Origin: Planctomycetota bacterium
GTDB taxonomy: Bacteria > Planctomycetota > Brocadiia > JAJRTI01
Assembly: GCA_024278415.1 (NCBI GenBank)
Contig: JAJRTI010000220.1
Span: 1 to 11,200 of the forward strand
Length of the DNA stretch: 11,200 bases
Direction: 5' to 3'
The position numbers were made by a program, and so were the translations under genes. The notes beneath the pieces were generated by a model. It had not been told where the DNA came from and did not search any database. It saw nothing but the letters and a program-made list of their open reading frames with translations. This document shows, piece after piece, positions 5,432 through 11,200 of this stretch (position 1 is the stretch's first letter; every line of letters starts with the position of its first letter).

Positions 5432-8400
5432 ATGGGCCTCGTTCGACATCTTCGGCTCACGTTTGTGCGCCGGATCGCGCAGTATGTTATGTGCCTGTCT
5501 ATGGCGTTGCTCACCGCGTCATGCGCGAGCCGGCAATTGCCGCTGAACCTCGTAGAGGATCTGAACAACGATGGCATTGCGTGGCGCGATGAAGCCGCGG
5601 GAGGCAATTTCGATCGGCCTCATGCCCCGGAAGGCGCCGGCGCGGGTGCATATCCGGCGGAACTGCTGCCACGAGCGGGCGAGCGAATCTCCAGCCCTGA
5701 GTGGGACACGGAGTTTGTCTTCCCCGGCCGGCAGCGAGGAGCGTTCAACAACTTCACTTGTGAGTGGCAGCGCTACAAGGTGCCTCCGGGGCAGTATCGG
5801 TCTCTGGCCGTGTTGGGTGCGAGCGACGGCCCCGGCGAGAAGGCGACGCTGGCCTTCTACTACGAAGGCAGCCGGGACGAACGCGAACTGGCCTTCCCAA
5901 GCTGGCTCGACCAAGAGCCCGCGGGCGGAGCGGTGGCCGCGCTGCGCTTTCCTTACCGATACGACACCCGCACGGAGCGCACCAAGACGATTGATGAACC
6001 GTGCACGCTCTGGAGGGTTAGCTTCAATCTCGATCCCACGAAGACACTGCGTTCCGTCGTGGTCCGGTCCTACAACTCACGCGTGCACGTGTTCGCCGCG
6101 ACGCTTCTGTGTGAGGATTGGACTGAAGACCACGACACGTACGTGCGGGAGGTCGAGCGCTCATACAAGCAGTTGCGCGAGCCTGTGGGCTCGCGGTTCC
6201 AGCGCTACCAGAAGCAGGCCCTCCAACTACGCGCGAAACTTGACGCCCTGCCAAGCGCAGTGCGCCAACGCCTGGAGCGCCAAGTGCGATGGGTCCGAAG
6301 CGAGGTCGAGTTTGCGAGGAGCGTCTTGCCCAAGGACCGCGTCCAACTATCGGCCAAGGAGGCGGACACGATCGAGGAGTGGCTGGATCGCGCGGCGGGG
6401 GACGTGCGCGCGCTGCGCCGGGGCCGCGATCCTTACGCGGGCCGGACCGGCTTGGTGCTCAAGTCGTACTTCGATTATCTGGATGCGACGGTCCAGCCGT
6501 ATTGGCTGATCGTGCCTGAGGGCTACACCTCCCAGCGCGCGTGGCCGCTTGTGGTCGCGCTGCATGGCCACGGCTGGTACAAGCCCTTCCAGGGAGCCGA
6601 GGCCGAAGCGATCGACGGGGCCATCGTGCTGAGCCCGCATGGCCGGGGCAGCATCGATTACATGCTTCAGTCTGAGGCGGACGTGCTACGCTGCATCGAC
6701 GAGGTCCGCCGCGACTACCAGATCGATCCGGACCGTGTGACCCTCACCGGGCGCTCCATGGGCGGCACGGGCACTTGGAACCTGGGGGTGAAGTTTGCCG
6801 ACCGGTTCGCCGCGCTTGCGCCCATCGCCGGCAACACCGACAGCCGCGTGTGGGAAAAGCTGTGGAAGTGGGCGCCTCCCGACGATGGCCCGCCCCTTGG
6901 CAAGATCAAGGCGAGGGTCGCGTACGCTTGCGATCCAGTGACTTGGGCGCCGAATCTGCTCAACCTGCCTGTGTTCTGCATCCACGGCAGCGACGACCGG
7001 GTGGTGCCGGTGGAGCACTCGCGCAGCATGGCCATGCACGTGTGGCAGGCGCCGGGCACGTATTACTTCGACTACCGCGAGCCGCAAGGGGTGAGCCATG
7101 GCGCGATCAGCAAGGACCTTCTCGACGAGCAGACCGCCTGGCTCCGCGGCCAGAAGCGTGCACAGCGGCCCGAACGCGTTCACCTGGAGGCGTCGAAGCT
7201 GCGCTACGGCCGGGCGTACTGGCTGAAGCTCGAAGCCATGGCCGATCCTGTGGCGTACGCCCGCATCCGCGCGGAGGCGCACGAAGACGGCAAGATCACA
7301 ATCACCACGAAGAACGTCGATGCGCTGGCCATTGACCTGTCCGCGTCGCCTGCACACGGTGCGTCGGACCTGTCCGTGGCCGTGGACGACGCGGCCGCGT
7401 ACGACGGTCCCGCGCCGCCAGAGGGGACGCTCAGCCTCCTGCGCAACGCGGACGGAGCGTGGGCGGCCGGCGCGCCGCGGCCAGGCTTGGCCAAGCGAGC
7501 CCACCTCGAAGGGCCGATCGAGGATGCGTTCCTCGACCCATTCGTGCTCGTCTACGGCACCGGCGGGCCGAGCGCGTTCGACGCGCTTGTGGCCAAGGCG
7601 GAGGCGGACCGGCTCGCGGCCGATTGGGAGCGGCTGTTCGGCAAACCTTGCCGCGTCAAAGCGGATACGGAGCTGGCCGATGCAGACGTGGAGCAGTTCA
7701 ATCTCGTGCTCTATGGCGGCCCGCAGTCGAACAGCGTCACGGCACGCGTCATGGACAAGCTGCCCATTCGAGTCGAGCGCGGGGCCGTGCACGTGGGAGA
7801 CAAGACGTTCCGCGGCGACGACGTGGGCGTAAAGTTTTGCTACCCCAACCCGTTGAACGAGAAGCGCTACGTCGTCGTGTTCGCGGGCACGACGTGGCGG
7901 GGGCTCTACCAGATCGTGAACCGCTTCGGCAACTGGTTCCACTGGGGCCCGTTCGACAACCGGAACTGGTTTGACTATGGCGTGTTCGACGACCGGACGC
8001 ACTCGCCGGAGACCTTCTTGTGCTTCGGCTTCTTCGATCCACGCTGGCAGCTCGACGGCCGGTATCAGTGGGAGGGAGTCGAACGCGCCCGCGCCAAGGC
8101 CTCGCCCCGGCGTCTGCCGCAGTTCGCTACGGTCGATGCGTTGCCCGCGACTGCCTCCGGCGTGCGGGCCTCGACTCGCCGCCGCCTCTACTTGAGCGAC
8201 CTCGCGCCTTCTCTCATCGACCAGCACAAGGGAGTGGTGAACTCGGACATGAGCTTCGAGGGGAACGCTCTGCGCGTCGGCCAGGCGATCCACGCGAAAG
8301 GCCTCGGTGTGCGCGCACCTTCGGAGGTCGTGTTCATGCTCGACGGCAAGTTCGACCGCTTCGAGGCCGAGGTCGGTGTGGACATGGAGGGCGAGGAGAC

Positions 8401-8629
8401 ACTGACGCCGGTGCGAAAGAAAACGGAGTGGATCCAGTTCGAGATCCTGGCCGACGGCAAGCGCGTGTATCGCACGGATTGGCTTCAGGGTGATGACGCC
8501 GGCCGCCGGCTGAGCGCGCCGATCGAGGGGGCTCGTGAATTGCGCCTGCGCGTCAATGGCAGTTGGGCGCGCTGGCTTCTCGGCAGCGCGGCATGGGGGA
8601 GCGCCCGCGTCATCGGGCCGGGATGGTGA
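5432..8629 (+). CDS. Multidomain alpha/beta-hydrolase lipoprotein with NPCBM domain
   Basis: A 1065-residue exported esterase or peptidase-like enzyme. AAGGAG (5420-5425), 6 nt before the ATG, fixes the start. A basic N-terminus and hydrophobic stretch end in LLTASC, a slightly atypical lipobox (Cys31), so it is probably lipid-anchored. Residues ~36-230 look like a carbohydrate-binding beta-sandwich (NNDGIAW, YPAELLP, VHVFAATLL). A helical linker runs ~232-330. Residues ~345-575 are an alpha/beta hydrolase of the prolyl-oligopeptidase/feruloyl-esterase type: GRSMGG with nucleophile Ser442, HGSDDRVVP with Asp522 and VSHGA with His556, a complete triad. Residues ~690-880 (YGGPQSNS, CYPNPLNEKRYVVVFAGTTW) resemble a region attached to such hydrolases in planctomycetes. 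Residues ~917-1060 are an NPCBM domain (YLSDLAPS, IHAKGLGVRAPS). Together these suggest hydrolysis of ester groups on a polysaccharide; peptidase activity is not excluded. It is followed at 40 nt by the next gene. Confidence 0.85.
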   Translation: MGLVRHLRLTFVRRIAQYVMCLSMALLTASCASRQLPLNLVEDLNNDGIAWRDEAAGGNFDRPHAPEGAGAGAYPAELLPRAGERISSPEWDTEFVFPGRQRGAFNNFTCEWQRYKVPPGQYRSLAVLGASDGPGEKATLAFYYEGSRDERELAFPSWLDQEPAGGAVAALRFPYRYDTRTERTKTIDEPCTLWRVSFNLDPTKTLRSVVVRSYNSRVHVFAATLLCEDWTEDHDTYVREVERSYKQLREPVGSRFQRYQKQALQLRAKLDALPSAVRQRLERQVRWVRSEVEFARSVLPKDRVQLSAKEADTIEEWLDRAAGDVRALRRGRDPYAGRTGLVLKSYFDYLDATVQPYWLIVPEGYTSQRAWPLVVALHGHGWYKPFQGAEAEAIDGAIVLSPHGRGSIDYMLQSEADVLRCIDEVRRDYQIDPDRVTLTGRSMGGTGTWNLGVKFADRFAALAPIAGNTDSRVWEKLWKWAPPDDGPPLGKIKARVAYACDPVTWAPNLLNLPVFCIHGSDDRVVPVEHSRSMAMHVWQAPGTYYFDYREPQGVSHGAISKDLLDEQTAWLRGQKRAQRPERVHLEASKLRYGRAYWLKLEAMADPVAYARIRAEAHEDGKITITTKNVDALAIDLSASPAHGASDLSVAVDDAAAYDGPAPPEGTLSLLRNADGAWAAGAPRPGLAKRAHLEGPIEDAFLDPFVLVYGTGGPSAFDALVAKAEADRLAADWERLFGKPCRVKADTELADADVEQFNLVLYGGPQSNSVTARVMDKLPIRVERGAVHVGDKTFRGDDVGVKFCYPNPLNEKRYVVVFAGTTWRGLYQIVNRFGNWFHWGPFDNRNWFDYGVFDDRTHSPETFLCFGFFDPRWQLDGRYQWEGVERARAKASPRRLPQFATVDALPATASGVRASTRRRLYLSDLAPSLIDQHKGVVNSDMSFEGNALRVGQAIHAKGLGVRAPSEVVFMLDGKFDRFEAEVGVDMEGEETLTPVRKKTEWIQFEILADGKRVYRTDWLQGDDAGRRLSAPIEGARELRLRVNGSWARWLLGSAAWGSARVIGPGW

Positions 8630-8669
8630 CGCACTCCCAAGACACCGCCCCCCATTTGAGGAACAAGAC

Positions 8670-11200
8670 ATGAAACGCTTCAGATTGTTTACTTGTGTCG
8701 CCGTGCTGCTGGCTCATGCGATGATCGCCGGCGCCGCCGCTCAACAGAAGAAGGTCCTCCTCGTCGCGAGCAAGCAGAACAGCTTCACCGCGCAAGGCTT
8801 GGCAGCGCTGGGCATCGCGGGCGATCGGCGATCCGCCAGCGAGTACCGAAGCCTGTCTCCGTTCGATTACGACGTGATCATCTGGGGCATGGACGAGAAG
8901 CGCAGAGCGTTGGCCGCGGCCGCGGACCAGACGCGGGCGTTCCTGGAGGTGGGCGGAGTGATGCTGTGCTTCCGCAGCAACGACAGCGAGGCCTGGATGC
9001 CGGCGGCCATGAAGCGCGGCAAGTCCTACGAGTTCGGGCAAGTGCTGAAGCCTGACCACCCCGTCTTCAACACCCCCCACAAGCTGAGCCGAAGCGACCT
9101 GCTCGACGTGCACAGCGGCAGCATCTACCGGGCGTTTTGTCGCCTCGACGCGCGGTGGCGGCCGCTGCTCAGCACGGGCCGGCCGCAGCGTTGGGACAAG
9201 TCCGAGGACCCGTTCCCAGGCGAGCCGCACTACGGGCTCGTCGAGTTGCCGGTGGGCAAGGGGCGGCTCATCATGACGCAGATGATCCCGGCGTATCATT
9301 GGTTCCACGACCGCGGCGGCGACCGCGGGGCCAGCGGCGCGCGCTTCTTCGAGAACCTCGTGCGCTACGCGCTCGCGCAGTCCCAAGGAGGCGCTGCAAC
9401 TCGGCCGCCGCGGCAAGTGCCAGAGAGCTTCCACAAGACGCTCGAACCGCTGCTCGCTTTTCCGCGCGGCTTCGGCGACGCGCGCCCTCCCGCCGGCGAA
9501 TGGCAAGTGCGCAAGCAAGGACCGTACTCGGCCAAGAGCGACCGTCGCGGCGTCTGGACCGTCACGCACGCCGACGCGGCGAGCCAGGCCGGCAACTTCT
9601 GCGAACTCACTCGCAAATTTTCCTTGCCCGCGGACAGCCAGCGCTTCTCGTTGCGTTGGTATGTGAGCGATACCTACTGCGGCGGACGCGAGCGCATCCT
9701 CGGCGGAGCCCAACACGGCAAGACCGCGTTCATCAACCGCCGCGAAGGCTATCGGTTCACCCAAGTCTTGGTCAACGGCAAGCAACTCTGGGAGCAGGAC
9801 GTGCTGGGACGCAACCCGCAGCCGGCGCTGCGGCGTTTCCACACAGCCGACATCAGCGATAGGGTCAAGCCAGGCGATCGCGCTTGCACCGTGACCCTGC
9901 GCGTGGAGGACCGCCAGTCCAGCGGCGATCGGCCGTTCGCGATTGACGTGTTCTGGGCCGCGGTCGCGGTGCTGCCCGACTTCACCCGCGCGCCGGCCGC
10001 GACGCTGCTGGCCGGCGCGGCCCGCGAGGACGGAACGGTCACGCTTACGCCGAACGCTCCCGCGGTGTACCGGCATCGCGGCCAGGCCGGGCGCTTCCAG
10101 CTCGCGTTTCGGCTGCGGGACGCGGTGGACACGCGTCCGCGGCTCGTGCTCAGCCGCAAGGGCAAAGCTGTGGCGACTTGGCCGCTGACCGCGGACGATC
10201 ATGCGTGGTATTGGGCCGTGACGGATGTGCTGGACCTGAAGCCAAAGGAGGAGCTGGCCTTGGCGTTGAGCGGGGAGGGCGAGTGCCCTGTTCGCGAGGT
10301 GGCTGCGCTGCCTGCCAGCGTGCTGAAGCGGGCGGCGGCTACACGAGATGTGAAACGAGAGGCGAGACGTCCCCTGGCTGCGAACTTCGCTCTGTCCGTA
10401 CCTGAGACCGCGGGCGTGGCGCGGCATGGCGAGATCGCGACGCAAGGCCTGCCGTTTGCCGAAGGGGCGTTGCGCGACGTGGGTGCATTGCGCGCGCGAT
10501 CCGCCAGGGGCAAGCCCGTGCCGGTGCAAGCGCGCAAACTCGTCACTTGGCCGGATGGGTCGGTGAAGATCGCGATCGTGAGCCTGCCCGTGGACGTGCC
10601 CGGCGGCAAGACGGCCTTGTTCGCCGTCGACGCGAGCCGCGGCCCGGTCCCGGCGCCGGCCGCAGCCCTTTCCGTTTCGGAATCGGCCGACGCGATCACG
10701 ATCGACACCGGAGCGATCACCGCCGTGCTCAGCAAGACCCACGGCCGCATCGTCGATGCCGTGCGCGGGAGCGACGGCCGCGTGCTCAAGGCCCCGGGCC
10801 GCGTCTGGGACCTCGCGCTCGAAGACGAGACCGGCCGCGTGGTGCGAAGCGGTGGCCCGACGGTCGGCGCGGTGGAGATCATCGAGCGAGGCCCGCTGCG
10901 CGCGCTGATCGTGCGCAAGGGCTCATTCGCGGATTCGGCCGGCCGGCTCGTGGACTATCGCCTCCAACTCGAAGCGTGGGCCGGCTCGGACGCGCTGGGA
11001 CTCGAAGCGATCATCATCAACCGCGAGGACACACCGCAGGTGTATCTCAAGCGTTGGTCCATGAAGCTGGCCGGCGCGGACCCGCAGACCGCCCGCGTGT
11101 GGCTCGACGCGAACGCGTCCGCGCCGGCGGCCGCGGGCGCGGTGCTTTACCAGCACAAAGAGAACCGGCTGACTTGGACCGGCCCGACGCGCGCTTGTGA
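8670..11200 (+). CDS. Secreted GATase1-like / PcRGLX-like (rhamnogalacturonan lyase family) protein, partial
   Basis: The frame is open from ATG 8670 to the window edge (843 codons, no stop), so the C-terminus is missing. GAGGA (8658-8662) lies 7 nt before the ATG. A Sec signal peptide ends near Ala24 (AGAAA/QQ). Residues ~27-237 resemble a class I glutamine-amidotransferase-like fold (KVLLVASKQNS, YDVIIWGMDEK, FLEVGGVMLCF) but lack the GxCxG nucleophile elbow, so this part is probably structural or binding. Residues ~253-440 and ~441-557 look like beta-sandwich regions with no family recognised. From ~575 the sequence fits the RIFT-barrel start of the PcRGLX/YetA family (GLPFAEGALRDVGALR, VPVQARKLVTWPDGSVKIA), and from ~668 its following beta-sandwich domain (ITAVLSKTHGRIVDAV, LEAIIINRED). 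Fungal PcRGLX is an exo-rhamnogalacturonan lyase; activity here is inferred and the catalytic part is probably beyond the edge. Very likely cotranscribed with the lipoprotein gene 40 nt upstream. Confidence 0.75.
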   Translation, partial: MKRFRLFTCVAVLLAHAMIAGAAAQQKKVLLVASKQNSFTAQGLAALGIAGDRRSASEYRSLSPFDYDVIIWGMDEKRRALAAAADQTRAFLEVGGVMLCFRSNDSEAWMPAAMKRGKSYEFGQVLKPDHPVFNTPHKLSRSDLLDVHSGSIYRAFCRLDARWRPLLSTGRPQRWDKSEDPFPGEPHYGLVELPVGKGRLIMTQMIPAYHWFHDRGGDRGASGARFFENLVRYALAQSQGGAATRPPRQVPESFHKTLEPLLAFPRGFGDARPPAGEWQVRKQGPYSAKSDRRGVWTVTHADAASQAGNFCELTRKFSLPADSQRFSLRWYVSDTYCGGRERILGGAQHGKTAFINRREGYRFTQVLVNGKQLWEQDVLGRNPQPALRRFHTADISDRVKPGDRACTVTLRVEDRQSSGDRPFAIDVFWAAVAVLPDFTRAPAATLLAGAAREDGTVTLTPNAPAVYRHRGQAGRFQLAFRLRDAVDTRPRLVLSRKGKAVATWPLTADDHAWYWAVTDVLDLKPKEELALALSGEGECPVREVAALPASVLKRAAATRDVKREARRPLAANFALSVPETAGVARHGEIATQGLPFAEGALRDVGALRARSARGKPVPVQARKLVTWPDGSVKIAIVSLPVDVPGGKTALFAVDASRGPVPAPAAALSVSESADAITIDTGAITAVLSKTHGRIVDAVRGSDGRVLKAPGRVWDLALEDETGRVVRSGGPTVGAVEIIERGPLRALIVRKGSFADSAGRLVDYRLQLEAWAGSDALGLEAIIINREDTPQVYLKRWSMKLAGADPQTARVWLDANASAPAAAGAVLYQHKENRLTWTGPTRAC

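Noticed and set aside
6686..8671. A 661-codon open frame on the minus strand.
   Set aside because: It lies opposite the hydrolase and NPCBM coding sequence, whose motifs are clear; the antisense product shows no recognisable domain.
8610..10742. A 710-codon open frame on the minus strand.
   Set aside because: It is antisense to the secreted PcRGLX-like gene, its product is rich in Arg, Ala, His and Gln without domains, and such long shadows are normal in GC-rich coding DNA.
10547..11200. A plus-strand frame that ends at TGA 11198-11200.
   Set aside because: It is out of frame with the real gene, and its Arg/Gly-rich product has no domains. The TGA is not the stop of the secreted protein, which continues past the edge.

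Overview
The window is GC-rich bacterial DNA carrying six feature groups: a broken membrane-protein gene, a sensor kinase, a sialidase-like gene on the minus strand, a very large lipoprotein hydrolase, and a secreted polysaccharide-lyase-type protein that runs off the right edge, separated by structured noncoding stretches. Several features point to a planctomycete or related PVC-type bacterium that degrades complex polysaccharides: an NPCBM carbohydrate-binding domain, a large multidomain esterase, a RIFT-barrel (PcRGLX/YetA-like) protein, a BNR/Asp-box sialidase-like protein, and a GT-C-like polytopic membrane protein. The assignment to that group is an inference from family content, not a demonstrated placement.

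Positions 1-620 show no convincing gene but hold two inverted-repeat structures (240-332 and 529-604). From 621 to 2213 a polytopic membrane protein reads in one frame except for an in-frame TAG at 1098-1100. Its stop overlaps the start of a soluble PAS-type histidine kinase (2213-3538) in a TGATG arrangement, so the two should be translationally coupled. A 347-nt gap between convergent genes (3539-3885) contains a long stem and a REP-like hairpin.

The sialidase-like gene (3886-5064, minus strand) and the lipoprotein gene (5432-8629, plus strand) diverge from a 367-nt region that carries a palindrome, a pair of inverted REP-like hairpins, another hairpin and a candidate promoter. The lipoprotein gene is followed after 40 nt by a secreted protein (8670 to the edge) with a GATase1-like N-terminal domain, beta-sandwich regions, and a PcRGLX-like C-terminal part. 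These two very likely form an operon.

Taken together, 3886-11200 looks like a small carbohydrate-utilisation locus. A surface-anchored, carbohydrate-binding esterase could remove ester groups, a secreted lyase-type protein could act on a rhamnogalacturonan-like backbone, and a cytoplasmic-looking propeller protein could act on a released sugar or an unknown ligand. The substrate is inferred from families only. No CRISPR array, tRNA, rRNA, insertion sequence or phage gene was recognised.
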